64,000 bases of DNA from Agelaius tricolor (taxonomy: Eukaryota > Chordata > Aves > Passeriformes > Icteridae), in the NCBI GenBank assembly GCA_023055355.1, contig JALJCS010000007.1:6312001-6376000 (forward strand), read 5' to 3'. Under the pieces are notes generated by a model that saw only the letters and a program-made list of their open reading frames with translations, made no database searches and was not told the origin of the DNA. Below, piece by piece: positions 49,809 to 62,720 of the stretch. Position numbers and translations under genes: made by a program. Each line of letters starts with the position of its first letter. Position 1 is the first letter of the stretch.

Positions 49809-52734
49809 TATTCTGATTTTTTTTTTGGCAGCTGTAGTACCAGGTGCTTGAGAATCTCAGCTATCAGTGTCAGGTGTTTCCTACATGCAAGACTTGTGCA
49901 AAGAGAACTTTCATGAGCTTTTGGTATGAACAAAATGTTCCTTAAAGCTCCTTAAGTGTTCCTTCCTGCTATAGAGAACATGGGGGAAGAATACTCTCTA
50001 TGTTAAAATTATTTGTCCTGAAAAAGTGAAAGCTTGGCTTTGGTGACCAAAGGAATGATTTGTTCAAAGGCAACCCAGTGAAAGATGGAATTAAACTCTG
50101 GGTTCTTTGTAGCCAGATCTCTTTGGCCTCAAGGACGTCCTTAAGACTTAAGTAGTAATTACAGAAAAGAGCTTGCAGTGATTGTTTCAATATCTCTGCA
50201 ACAGAGCATGTTGTATATCACAACATGCTTTATGAAATGCTCCCTGGGTAGTGTTTGGAAGTTAACTTTGCCATATGAAGGTAAAAGTTCCCCTCCTGTT
50301 TGAAGGGTTTCATGAAAAAAAGAAAAAAAAGTGGATCGCCCACCGACAATTTCAAAGACCAATTTTAACAATATCACACTTTTGTTTGTTTATAGTAAAG
50401 CTCTTGTCTAAACTTGAAGATTCGGGGTTGTTTTCCCCTGGAGTAGTTTTGTTGGCACTGTTCATAATCTTTTAAATTCCAAGCTAGATTTTGGAGGACA
50501 GTCAATGCATTACTTCATGTGAAAGCTATTATTCCCTATGAATAATTAGCACTCCATTCTGCAGGAAGGTGAACATGAGGCTTAGTGCCGAGCTGCTGCT
50601 CAGGATGCTGACTGTGGTTTGCACAATTTGCAGTCCAAAGTGGAATAAATTGTGGGCTTGGGCTGCCTGAAGCATCACTCCTAGGTGTATGGGCTGCTCA
50701 CTGAATGAGTTCTCTTTGGGAGAAAGCCCATGGAAAGCTTTTTGTGCACGTGGATGTCTGTCCTCCCCAGCCCCAGGTCCATCTGCAGGAAGAACAGCTT
50801 GCAAAAGTGAAAATGGCTGCTGTGGAATTCCTTGCCATGTGGAGGATTGCAGCTTGGAAAGTGACCAAACTGGACACACTTGTTCAGCATCCTCCTGTCC
50901 ACAGAGGTGTCACTGAAATTTTTATCCATTCCCAAAGAAGTCAAATCCTAAAGCAGCAAAAGGATGTTGAAGAAGAGCAGGAAAAGGCAGATTTTGTTTA
51001 TGTGTCATTCTTGTCAGGCTGTCAATCCACATATCTCTGTGCTGGTCACACTTACAGAAGCTTCTTGTAATCCTGACTAAGAAATTTCATCTGTTTTCTG
51101 AATTAATCTGTCATAATGATGTAGGGATATCAGTGTTGTAAGGCTGCTGTTATCTATGTAATACAACCAACAGATCTTTATAGATTATTAATTCTAGTGT
51201 AAATAATTTACCACAACACCCACGTAACAGGTATGTGAGATACTGATAGTGTTGGACTCTCCCAGAGCACAACAGTTGCACAAAGGATCCAGTACACAAA
51301 CCTAAGATATTGAAAAAGATAGTGCATTGTTGCTTATGGAGTTGCTAGAAGTCATAGGAACCTGGAGAAAAATTGATCCTTATTTGGCACTGCATCTCTG
51401 TCATCAAGATGATTTCTAATGGCAGGCTGTGAAAACAGTTTTAGTTCCAAGACTTTTCAGAGTGCTCCCAGGAGTTTGAAATATCTCAGAAATTACTTTT
51501 CCACGTGAATTGTGAAATTTCTATAGGAGTCTGAGGTTCAGGCCATAGATGTTTGCACATGACCTCAAAAGTCAGTGAGTATTCCTGTGAGAGGACAAGG
51601 AGAGTGAACAATTGTGTTGACCTGAGCTCTTTTTACCCAATATCAAAAAGTTTCACACACCTTTATCATTATTCTTTCTAATTTCCTTTTTCTTTGTATT
51701 GAATATTCTGGTCAAAGTGTGGATCCTCAACAGGTACTAAGTGTTCTGGAGAAGAGTAGAGTAGGAATTTGCACCAAGTGAGTGAACACTGTGGCCATGT
51801 CACCTTTTTTCCTGAACAGGCATGTTTTGAGAAAGAGAGTAAAAAAGAGACACTTCATTGAAGAATTTCTAAATTAAATACTCCTCCCTTTATGCCACTT
51901 CAATTGAATGCTAGGAATATAGTTTTAATGCCAGAAAAGACTATTTATGATCACCTCGCCTGACGAAAGCCATACATTTTTTATCAAACTGGTTCCTCTT
52001 TTGAGCCTCTAACCCTTGGTAGGGTACACAGGTTCAATTTCAAGGCTTCACCTGAGAAGGATTCCAGTGTACCCTTGAGCAAGTGATTTGGTTGGAGGTC
52101 TTGGCTCATAGGAATGCATGCCTTTGCTCCTGAATGCAGTTAGCATAGTTACCAGATGTTGGATCTTGCTCTACCTTAATCCATTAGTTTAAAAAGCCCT
52201 TTGCTATCAGAGGTATTTACAGACCATGTTCAGATCCTTTTTTACTTTTCTGGGGATAAACTAAACAGACTGAAGTCCAGGAGTCATAAAACTCCTCCTT
52301 AGAAAAAGGTTTAACTTTAGATTGTTACTCCCTCTGAAAAGTGACTGTAAAAACAGTGCTGTGGAGTTTCATGTGGATGGTTTTAATGGTTTCTATATAA
52401 AGAGCTTTGGTTTACCAGTTAAAATGCTGTGTGACTGCCTGCCAGACCTTTCAGTTTTATCATAGTCTCTGAGGGAAGTTGAGATTTTGCATCCTGTCTG
52501 TCATCACAGGCAGTAAACACAGATTAAATCAGACCAGGGATTGAAGATTGCTGTAGAAATCCATTGCCTGCATCCCTCTCACCTTGGAGGAAAGGGATCA
52601 CATCTCTGGTGACATCAAGCCACCTCATGCCATGTGATGTGACTTGGAATTTGTTCAGTCCCCCCATCCCCTGGCTCCCCTCCTGGCCCCCACCACCAGG
52701 AGCCACCTCCAGTCCAGCGTTGTACAAGTGGGGA
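49805..52734. other. Non-coding sequence, no gene seen
   Basis: Mixed AT-rich sequence, rising in GC after 52.5 kb. Overlapping opposite frames of 116 and 121 codons at 50.5-51.1 kb share the same DNA and show no domain. Confidence 0.55.
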
Positions 52735-53425
52735 ATGAGGGGCTGGAGGGCAGTGCCACAGAAAGGGCTCCTGCTCAGTGGAGAGCTCAGTGTGAGCCAG
52801 CAGTGCCCTGGCAGCCAGCAGGGACATCCCTGTCCTGGGGGACATCAGGCCAGCTGGGCAAGGCAGGGCATTGTCCTGCTCTGCTCTGGGCCGGGGCAGC
52901 CTCACCTCAACTGATGGGGGCAATTTTGGGCACCACAGTGGAAAAAACAGACGTGAAGCTATTGGAGAGTGGCCAAAGGAGGGTAGCAAAGATGGTCAAG
53001 GCCTTGAAGGGAAGCTGTGTGAGGAACAGCTGAGGTCCCTTGGTCTGCTCAGCCTGGAGGAGAAGGGACTGAGGAGAGACCTCACTGCAGTTACAGCTCC
53101 TGAGGGGCAGAGGAGGGGCAGGCACTGATCTCTGCTCTGTGCTGACACTGACAAGACTTGGGGAAATGGCCTGAAGTTGTGTCAGGGCAGGTTTAGGTTG
53201 GGTGTTAGGAAAAGGTTCTTCCCCCAGAGGGTTGGTTTGGCACTAAACAGGCTCTCCAGGGCAGTGGTCACAGCAGCAGCCTGGCAGAGCTCAGGAAGGG
53301 TTTGAACAATTCTCTCAATCGCGTGGTGTGACCCTTGGGGATGGTGCTGGGCCAGGAATGGGATTGATGATCCTTGTGGGTCCCTTCCAGCTCATCATAT
53401 TCTGTGATTCTGTGATTTTGTGATC
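52735..53425 (+). mobile_element. CR1 LINE 3' end, 5'-truncated
   Basis: About 690 bp aligning by eye to the avian CR1 3' region. Landmarks in order are CTGGCAGCCAGCAGGGACAT, GGCATTGTCCTGCTCTGCTC, TTGGGCACCACAGTGG, GCTATTGGAGAGTGGCC, GAGGAACAGCTGAGGTCCCT, TCAGCCTGGAGGAGAAGGGA, GGAATGGCC-type and GTTTAGGTTGGGTGTTAGGA motifs, GATGATCCTTGTGGGTCCCT and the terminal octamers. The 3' end is marked by three octamers at 53399-53422 (ATTCTGTG twice, then ATTTTGTG), the family hallmark. CR1 copies by target-primed reverse transcription, and 5' truncation is usual. ORF2 is absent or reduced to its extreme end, so this copy cannot encode reverse transcriptase. It is the best preserved transposon here and so probably the youngest of the CR1 copies. 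Antisense and sense frames in it are not genes. Confidence 0.9.
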
Positions 53426-54714
53426 TGCTCTGGTCCTGCCACTCCTTCATCTTCCCCATGTGGTGGTGGCACTGTCAGTGCCTTTCACTGAGTCAGCAGC
53501 CAATGTCATCGCGTGAGGCTGCACAAGTGGCCCTGTTAATGAGCCACAAGATGAAGCAGAAGTCTGCTCTTGCTCCTTCAGCCACACCAGCTCTCTCCTG
53601 CAAACACTCAGTGAAGCAGTATGCTGCTCTCAAAAAAAATAACTTGAATGTCCCCTAGTGCAAAAAGCATCAATTTTGTTCTGTGAGAGGATTTCACTTC
53701 TACAAAGTCATTTCCTCACAGCAATGCTGCCCTTTGAGGCAAAGAAATGTTTTTTTGCTCCCTCTTGTTCTAGTTGGTGGGTGTAGATGGAAAGAAAATT
53801 CCATACTTTAAAGATAAGGATTACAAAACTAGTGGATTAAATTGGTGACTATAAGGAGGAAAACCTAAATACAGAATGAGTGAAAGAAAAAGGCAAGAAG
53901 AAATGAAGGAAAGCAATGAATATCTGAGGAAATAATACACAGTGTTTCTTTTTCTCTCTACTATTTTTTCTTCCCACCACTCCTTCCAATTTAAATCTTT
54001 CCTTTCCTTTGGTTGTAGGCATCAATCCAGCAACTATATGAAGCAAGTAATTAGTGCAAGTATGGAAATAGTATTATTAACTTAGGTGACCACAGTCAAG
54101 ATCAGATTTCTGTTCCTTTTTTTTCCTATAATATACATGTAGAATTCTATTTCCCATGACAGAATATTTCCTTTGCAATTTGTTAATTGCCTCTTTCATT
54201 ATGAAGAGAATTTGTACTCAGAGAGCTACAAAAGGCCATAGGGCTCCAACAGCACTTAGAAACAGTCAGATCTGCAATGGGAAATAAAGGGATGAATTAA
54301 ATGATCCCCAAATGCTTTCCAAGGCTGGAACAAGAGCTAAGGCTGGCTTTTAACAAGTTAACTTCTCCCTAAACACATCCACATTGTCAAATAGGCAAAC
54401 CCAGCTCTCCTGGGTGAGAGCTGCACCTGCAAGACCCAGAGGTGTAGGAACAAACACTGCAGCTGTTTTTTAACAGGTGGGGAGCTGGATGTGAGGTCTG
54501 GGGAGACTCTTTGGATTTGCCCCAGTTGCAGGGTAACAGGTGTAATGCTGGTCTCCAAAAACCCTAAGTACAGACCACAGTGTCACCAACCTTCATGATA
54601 AAATACTGGGAATTCAGGTTGCAGTGTTCTAGGCTGGGTATCATCACCCTCTTCTCCCTGCCTGATGTTTTCACCAAATGGAAAACATTTCCAAACACAT
54701 TTCACAAGCTGTGT
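53426..54714. other. Non-coding sequence, no gene seen
   Basis: Ordinary sequence to the right of the CR1 element. No recognised frames. T and A runs near 53629, 53749 and 54116. Confidence 0.55.
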
Positions 54715-55130
54715 CCTTTTAATTACCATTAATGATATTTAATTCTTGAAGATACAAGTCTGCTTAAATATTTATTATAAATAAGCCCTCACTATAGATT
54801 TAGAGTCCATTTTAAAATGCAAATCATCTCTAAAAAATGGATTTAAGACGGATCTTATGCAATATTTATCAATTAAAACTAGTTTCTGGGATTCATAGTT
54901 GCATAAGGATTTATAAATAAAAAATAATACTGGGGGATATGTTTCATTTAAACTATTTTATTTTCTTTAGATTCAGTTATATCTAATATTTTGGTAGTTA
55001 AATTGAAATCCTGCTACATAATTTACATCTAAGAACATAAGCTAACATCTAATTTAATTTCATCTTTTTTAGAGCAGATATAAAACATATTCTGCAGATT
55101 CATAGGGACATTGTGGGATTTTTTTATAGT
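54715..55130. other. Very AT-rich complex block, candidate conserved element
   Basis: Dense TAAT, ATTTA and TTTAAA motifs in sequence that is not a simple repeat, with CpG kept only near 54849, and almost no open frame. AT-rich complex sequence of this kind is typical of deep-conserved homeodomain-bound enhancers, but only alignment could show it. Confidence 0.25.
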
Positions 55131-58100
55131 TAACCTGACAGGACACAAGAAATGCATTTATGGATAGTTGTTATCAGTGTTCCACCACAGTTAAAATCTT
55201 CTTGTAAAGAAATCAAGAAGGGTGTGGATCCCTCCAGAAGATCAAAGAGATCGTGCATGTTTGTTCCAAGTGTTGTCCAGCCCTGGCCCTACCTAGACTG
55301 TGAGATCTGACACAATTCTGGTCACAGTCTGTATTGGTTCAAAAGAAAAACAGAAGTTCTGCAGCTGCTACTGCTGCCTGAAATGTTTGCCTGGTGTAGC
55401 CAGTCTGAACTGAATTGGAAAGTTACTGTGTAATAGTAACTTTTTATTCCCACAGAAAGAAAATATTAAGAAGTTAATATTGATATATTTTATTCACAAA
55501 GTATCTGAAACTTCCTGAGGCTGCAGAGGTTGGCAGTGTCTTAAAAACACCTACAGATTCAGAATTTTGTCCTGGTATTGCTGTGTAGATCAGTTTGTCC
55601 TGTTTTCCTGCATCCTTCTGTTGTTCCTTATCTCAGTCTTACACTGAAAACCCCTTCAGACACAGACCAACCTTTCCTTCTGACATTGTGCCCATGGCAG
55701 GGTTGTCTTTCCCTATGAAGTCTTGATGACACAAACAATTATAGCAAAAGGCCATTGTGGCAATCTGTTTAGGATTCCTGTAGTAACAAATCTCTGAAGA
55801 CTTTGAACAGACCTTGTTTAAATTGCAATGAATCTTTAGGGGGAAAAAAAAATAAATCTGGTTGTGATTTAAATATTTTCCAGTGAGAGAGAATCCATCA
55901 CATTCCTCTCCACCTGATAAATGTTAATTATCAGCATTTCTATCAATTGTTATCATTTCCTTAAAACAACCACAACAAAACCTACCAGTCTGTTTACTCA
56001 GAATTGCAGATGAATCAGATCTGCTCAGTTTAGGAATCTGCCAGGATGAAGGTTTCCTCCTGCTCTGCCACTCCATCCCAAAGGATGTTGTATTTCTCCA
56101 GAAATTCACCCCAGGACACATCAAAGAGTTTTGGGGGATATTGCTTTACTTCACTAAAGAGTTAACAAGCAATAGGGCTGAAAAAATAATGAAATATGTA
56201 ACACTGTGGATTTCACTTCCCCCTGCTGCAAAATGTCCATGAGCAGCACATACATTATTTAATGTGGCTCTTCAGAATTGCTGCAAGAGCTGTACATTGG
56301 TGTGTGTACGTGAGAAAGGAGGGTTATTATTCCTTCCCAACCAATTGCTTGGCAAATTCCTTGCAAATATTTGGGTCTTGAGAAATATTAACTGTGATGG
56401 ATCATCATTCTGGTATTCTTTCTGGACTTGGCAGGTGCTATCAGCAGGTGGAATGTATTCGGGCTTCAGCTCTGCCATGCAGACACACAGTCGGAAAATT
56501 TAAAAAATTGAAACAAAACAAAACAAATCTCCCCTTCTTGAGTCAGTCAGGGCTTATATGGGAGAATGTTGTTGCAAATCTTGTGTTTGGTGGTGAAATC
56601 CATGGACAAATCTTGAAATGGATGAACTTTACTGGAGCCAGGCTGGCCCTGGGCACCTGCAGCATCATGGCCACGAGAGGTTTGAGAGTCCCCTGCCAAT
56701 GACAGCCTTGGTAGGGAGTGGATGACAACTTCAAGTTTCACTCTTTTCCCTCTCAAATACCTGCACACCCCCTGATTCATGCCTTCAGCAGCAGGTAAAG
56801 CCTCAGGTGGGCAGCAAAGGTTAATAATCTCTGGAGGTATCCTGGTCCACCCACTACCTCCACCCAGGGAACGTGGACTGGGTACAGAGCACGGAAATTT
56901 CGAGGGCATTAAAATAAAGATTGCTTTTTACTAACAATCCTCTGTGAAATTAGCACCTACTTTTCCTGATTGATTGTTTGTTTGTTTTTTAAGTACCTGA
57001 CACCGAAATGCAGCTAACAGGCATTCTTGGTATGGCTTGTATTATGAAACAAGAAATTATTTTAATTGCTCAGGCAATTCCCTTCCCGGTTGCTGTAAAC
57101 AAAACGATTTCCTTCAGCAGCATCCTGACTCATGTGGTGCTTGACAAAGGAGCTGCTCCCTCGGACCAGGGCTGCTGGAAAGTTCCCTGGGGGCTGCAGC
57201 CTCTGCCTCACCTGGACCATGGGGGTCCAGCCAGCCCGGGGATGCTGCTGGGGCAGGGACTGATCTCAGCCCTTTGCTCCCAGCACAGACCCTGCTCCTC
57301 TCCTTTGCAACTGCTTTCATTTACAAGCATTTCAATGCTGTGTGTGTGTGTGGAAATCATTTTAGGGTAGGGGATGGGAAGAGCACTGAGCTGGGAGAGC
57401 TTTGAGAGCCCAGCTCTCTCTGAATTATTTCTAGATTGAAGTATCTTTGTGAAGTTTGAAGGTTGGTTTTTTTTTTCCCTTGAGCAGGTTCATGCCCTGT
57501 AAAAGGATTCAGTTGACAGAAAAGCAGTTGAATCCAAAGGATAGAAAAGAGATTTTGGTACATGGGAAAATCCTGTGGATTTTCTCTCAAAATGTGCTGA
57601 TCTATAAATTCATGCGCTAAATGCAGGACACAAATATTATGAAAATGCATCTCTGGCACTGCCCTGCCTGTAGAACCTCCTCCTCTGGTGTAGGCTTTGA
57701 ACTCACAGCTTCAAAATTATTGATTAAAGCATGTTATTATTGATTACATAATTAAAGTATGAGTGAAGGAAGGAACATGCAGCCAGTTATGGTATTCAGC
57801 CTCACTTTATTTGACTTTATGAGACACATTATTTATTTGTGTCTTGCTGTGGGATGAGATTGAAATGTGTCTTTAGATATGCTTTTGGCCCTTGGCAGGT
57901 GAAACATCTTGGATTAATATCAAGTCTTAAGCCAGTAACACAATTATATGAACACCACATTTCAGCTTTCATGTTCTGGATATTTAATCATAATGCTGTA
58001 GTTAACTAAATGCCTGTAACTGTCTCCATAAGCCTAGTAAGTCTGTATTATTAATAAAAAGGTCCTTTGCTGAGACTTTTAAAACTCCTCTATATTCTCA

Positions 58101-59049
58101 ACACTCAGGTGAAAGAGGGAGAGATGAAAAGAGATTTTTCAGACACTTCAGGGTATAGAAATGACATCACAAGCTTTTTTCTTAAATTCATAATAGTTTT
58201 CTGCAGGCTGCACTCGGACTAATGTGCAGCTTAAATAGTGTAAAAACAAACTGGCATTATTTAAGAGACACAGATTTCTCTGGAGAAATACCTATTTTTC
58301 CTGCTTGTATCTCTCCTGGTAGTAGGACTGCAGAAGCACACAGATGCCTCAGTCAGAATTTGCTCATAGACACAAAAAGTCCTTTGATAGTGATACATAC
58401 ATGTTTTAATTAAATAGAGAAGACACGACTTCAAACTGATTCGTGCAGCAGATGATACAGCAAAGCTAATTATTATCTTTGAATCTGATAACAACAGAAG
58501 TAAAAGCTTCCTGATGCAAGGGAAAGAGATATAAAGAGTATTTGGGAAAGAATGTAATGCAGATTCAATGACTCTTCTTTTCTATTAAGATCAGATATGA
58601 AAGTAATTATAGCATTTTTGTGTGCCTGTGTCAAATTTTGCCAATGCTAAATAAGCTGGAACTACAAATTTTTAAAAAAATACCTCAAGTAACTAGCAGT
58701 ATTTATCATGTCAGCATTTTCAGGTGGATATAGTGCTGGTTTGCTTTGGTGGCTGCACTTATTCAGCCTGAGATGAACTGGAAGAGATGTTATTTATAGT
58801 TACTCCTTCCATTAAACTCGAAGCTTGTGCTCTGTGCCACAGAGGAGCATCCAGCAGTCTACAGAGTTCAGATTACTCCAACTGCTCAGACTCCAGTCTG
58901 GCCTTCATTCCATAATCAATAATGATCCAGCCCTCATTTTTATTGCTACCTAAGCATAACTACTAAATAGATAAGGTGGGGCATATACACCACTACTACC
59001 ACTAAAACATCTTTGTTCAACATCCTGTCAATGACACAGCAACACTGTC
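55131..59049. other. Non-coding sequence, no gene seen
   Basis: Includes a GC-rich patch at 57.13-57.31 kb with overlapping frames of 68-120 codons, none recognisable. A small (TG)n sits at about 57340-57352. Two TTATTATTGATTA-like motifs lie near 57717 and 57735. Confidence 0.55.
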
Positions 59050-59088
59050 TTTTTTTTTTTTTTTTTCTCATCCTTTGGAAAAAAAAAA
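59050..59088. repeat. Poly(T) run followed by poly(A) run
   Basis: Seventeen T at 59050-59066 and ten A at 59079-59088, separated by 12 bp. They could pair as a weak hairpin. No retrotransposon body was recognised on either side. Confidence 0.9.
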
Positions 59089-61260
59089 TATTTTTGAAAG
59101 ATTAGCCATATTGATTAAATGGATTTTCCTTTAAAGCTCTAAACTCTTTGGGGAAACTTCATGCAGCTAGGTTACAGAGTGTTTTTTCACTTGCTTGTTT
59201 TCTAACTGCATATAGATTACAGCCAAAAACTTGGTTGATCTGAACACATACAGCCTCTGGAAGCTGTGAGCTCAAAATTGAATTAGATTGCAAATTTTGC
59301 AAATTCTTTTGTTTTCATATCACAAAACTCTGAAGCCAAACATGCTGACCTTGAGAACACTCCAAACTATATGCCCCAAACTCATGTCCTATAAAACCCT
59401 AGAATTTACCATCTGTTGCAAAGAGAGTATAAGAATCTCTTGGTATTGATACTATTAGTATCAAGGTTAATTATTCAATAAATAATTACATTTGGTTCAA
59501 ATTATTAGCTTTTGCTTTCTGTTCTTCATTTGTTTGCATACCTGTGCCAGCTGGTCATACAGATGGCATAGGATTGGGTTTTGTCATTTGGATTGCTTGA
59601 TACTTTTAAACCAGGAAAATTCTAAGCAGAGCAATTTTGGCTTTGAATTTTATGATACAATTTTAGTCCTTTGAACTAAAATTTGTAAAACTCTGGGTGT
59701 CCTGTAAATACATAAAATCTAATTTGTACTTCTGAATAGTTGGGGGAGTAAATAACACAATACTCTCATAAGCTGTAATAAAAAATAAAAGGAATTTCTT
59801 TTTTTTTGATGTGCCAATCTTTCATGGAAAACCAAGTGGCATTTCAATAGCATTGCTAATTTCTAGTTAGTAACCAATAAGTAGAAACTCTAATTATTCA
59901 AGGTTTCTTTTTTCTAGATTTTATAAATTATGGATGTTTATTATGAGTTAACTCCTTAGTAAAGGTTTGTGAAGGAGTGTTTTCTTGCCCTTAATATGAG
60001 TAGTTTTTTGCCCCTCAAATTCTGTTCAGAATTCTGAAGGTTATTTTCCTCTCCAAGGTGAATCTATGTAGAAGCATGAACTCAACTGCAAATGAAAAAG
60101 GTTGAGGGCAAAACCTGACCTCAAATTTTGATTTTGTTCAAAACCAAAACCCAGGTGAGAAGACTGCACTTTCTAGCACTCTGTCAAAAATGAGCAGTAT
60201 TGGGAAACCTAAATTACTCAGGCACAGCTGAGAAGTTCACAGTGCAGTCAAGAAGGATAATGCAGTTTTCAGGTCTGTGGGTTTAAACCCAGGCAATTTA
60301 AAGGAATGTTGCTTAAACTGTTCACCTTCTAAGGAAATATGCTCAGTAGCCTCTCCAAAATGAAGACTAGCTGGCTTATCAGATTTTCTAGTAGATACCC
60401 ATCTACAGACCAAGAAGTAAAGTTCTTTTCTCAACCAAAAATTCAGGCAAATAGGACATATTTGAAGTAGGGAAGGGTTCAAAGCCTTGTGGTTGAACTG
60501 GAGATGTTCACCTGTTCACAACAGGCCTGGATTGCAGCAGTCCTATGTTATTAAAACTCTTATCACAGCTGGTTGCAGATGTCCAAAGTATCCAAGAGTT
60601 TATGCCACTAAACCTCATGCCACAACTCCACCTTGGTAGAATATGGCTTGGACTTTAAAAGCAATTGATAAACTGAAATAATTAAATCATGCTAGGGAAT
60701 TCAGGATTCAAAATAACTCTATTCACTACTATTAACTCTGTCTGGCACTGTACAGATTGGGCAACATGGATGGCTATTCTGTATTTATTTTCTGAATATG
60801 GTCTGAATAGTATTTGAATTAACTCCTGCATTAGGAACTTCATTCCCTGGGTGTGATCAAGGTGAATTTGCATGTACAAGCTTCACATTTTGACTGTGTG
60901 CATGAAGCATTCAGTTTGCAGGCAACCATGCACATCAGAGCACTTCCAGATCATTTCAGATATGACTAGAAAAACATCAGCTCTTGGGTAACCCAAACCT
61001 GTCCCAGGCAGGTATCTCTTCCTTCCAGGCTCACTGTATCATGTTTCTATGTAAAAGTCAACATCCTTCCTGGAATGCTCCCCCTTAGGGGAAGAGCAAG
61101 GGGGAAAAAACAGGGAACTTGCCTGTGAGACAGTGGTATGCCTTTGATTCATTGATCCTAGGGACAATGCTGAGACATCCTCAGGAATTTAATGGCTTTG
61201 GAGCCTGAATTCCAGCTTGCCAGTGCTTTTTTCAATTCTAAAACCATGGAAAATTGAAGA
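59089..61260. other. Non-coding sequence, no gene seen
   Basis: AT-rich; nothing recognised. The frames are 60-81 codons and without features. Confidence 0.6.
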
Positions 61261-61410
61261 GGTTTTTTTTTGTTCTTGTTGTTGTGGGGTTTTTTTGTTA
61301 GGTTTTTGTTTTGCTTTTGTGAGTGTTTTTTTTTGGTTTTTTGTTTGTTTGTTTGTTTGTTTTGTTTTTGTTTTTTTGCTTGTTTGTTTGTTCTGTTTTT
61401 TCTTTTCTGG
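61261..61410. repeat. T/G-rich low-complexity tract with (TTTG)n core
   Basis: Plus strand almost purely T and G over about 150 bp, with TTTG tetramers clearest at about 61341-61361 and again near 61379-61391. The Lys/Gln/Thr-rich minus frame and the Phe/Leu/Val-rich plus frame are artefacts. It could be the decayed tail of a minus-strand retroelement, but no body was identified. Confidence 0.9.
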
Positions 61411-62303
61411 CAGTGAAAATGCTGGTTTAATGTTTTCCATTTGTTTGGAAAAAGAATTAGTCCTTCTCTCTACAGTCTTGTGTTCACCTATACCGCAGCA
61501 GCACGAAGTCAGTAAATGAGGTTGGTACTAAAAACTGAACCCATTTATTTTCCTGTGTTTGGATCATCTGTGGATTATAACCCTGCAGCTGCACTGAGCC
61601 CCCAGAAGTCCATAAAGCTGCATTTAGTGTTTCCACATGTAGTCTGATTGCAAGGATACATTAAATACAAATATATTAAAAAGAAGGTTTCAAGAGCAGG
61701 CCTGACACTCTTCCCTGTAAGTCTGGAACATAACCACACATTTTTTCTGTTATTCTAGCAGTATTAATGTAACTAAAAAATTAATTTTAATCAGAGTATA
61801 AAGTCTATCTTAAAAACTTCATTATTTATGAGCAGTGTTATAAAACAAGTAGTATTTATCCTGGAATGTCTTTAAACTTGTTGAAACTGTAAAATCCAAT
61901 TAATGCTCTCTCTTCTTTGCTTCAGTCCATTGAAAAACCAGTGTCTAAGTCTTGCAAATACTGACAGGAGGGTTTGTTAGCTTCATAGAAAACATCCAAA
62001 CAGTTCATGGAATTTATGCCTTGGGGAAGCATTTGTTTTTCTTGTTTGGTCAATTAAACACTGCCTTTCTTAAGGGAGGGTGTATTGTAACATCAGGCTT
62101 GATAATAAACAGAAACACCAAGGGGTTGCTGCAAAAAGTTTGGGTTGATGTTGGGGTTCCAGTCATGCCTTTGGAGAGCTCAGACACTCAGGGAAGGGGT
62201 AATGCAAACTGAGCAGCCTTCTGCACAGTTTTGCTTGAGATTATTCAAACTGAATAGCTCCAAGCTTCTTGTGAAGCTGATGGTGCTCCAGTGGCAAGAA
62301 GTG
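61411..62303. other. Non-coding sequence, no gene seen
   Basis: AT-rich, nothing recognised. Confidence 0.55.
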
Positions 62304-62318
62304 AAAAAAAAAAAAAAA
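62304..62318 (+). repeat. Poly(A) run, 15 bp
   Basis: Fifteen A residues followed by TAAAGC. No upstream mRNA-like or LINE-like sequence was recognised, so it is treated as a simple repeat. Confidence 0.9.
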
Positions 62319-62499
62319 TAAAGCTACGTGCTTATTTTTTCAATGTGAGCAAAGGGAATTTTAAGCAGAAATGTTATGAAAAAGTTATCATGGTCCCATC
62401 AAAAACACTGGGAAAGCTTTTCTGCTGAAAAGGAATAGATGTACAGAGCATACAAATTGCTGAGCTGGATGGAGGCTTAGAAAGTGCTGATTCAGCACA
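62319..62499. other. Non-coding sequence, no gene seen
   Basis: Nothing recognised. Confidence 0.5.
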
Positions 62500-62720
62500 A
62501 AACACAATGATTTCACCGACATCTTTACGAAAAGTTTTGCTTTATTTCAATATATATAAGATGCATGATATTCACTTTAAGTTTTATTTTTATGCTTACA
62601 TTTAAATTTATCTCTTTTTTTGTAACATGATAATAGAAAGGTCAAAATTATATGAAGCAGCAGTGAAGTATTTTTGTAAGTATGAAGTGAGTAATTAATT
62701 TTGAATTATTTCAACTTCAC
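62500..62720. other. AT-rich complex block, candidate conserved element
   Basis: Non-repetitive AT-rich sequence with CpG at about 62517 and 62528, ending with TAATTAATTTTGAATTATTTCAA. Call rests on texture only. Confidence 0.2.

Noticed and set aside
49665..49933. Two frames with Arg-Glu and Ser-Leu repeats
   Set aside because: They derive from the (AT)n(GA)n microsatellite.
52564..53128. Several frames of 67-129 codons on both strands
   Set aside because: They lie within or next to the CR1 LINE 3' region, which is non-coding in this truncated copy.
61189..61519. Lys/Gln/Thr-rich minus frame and Phe/Leu/Val-rich plus frame
   Set aside because: Both are translations of the T/G-rich low-complexity tract, not a membrane or basic protein gene.
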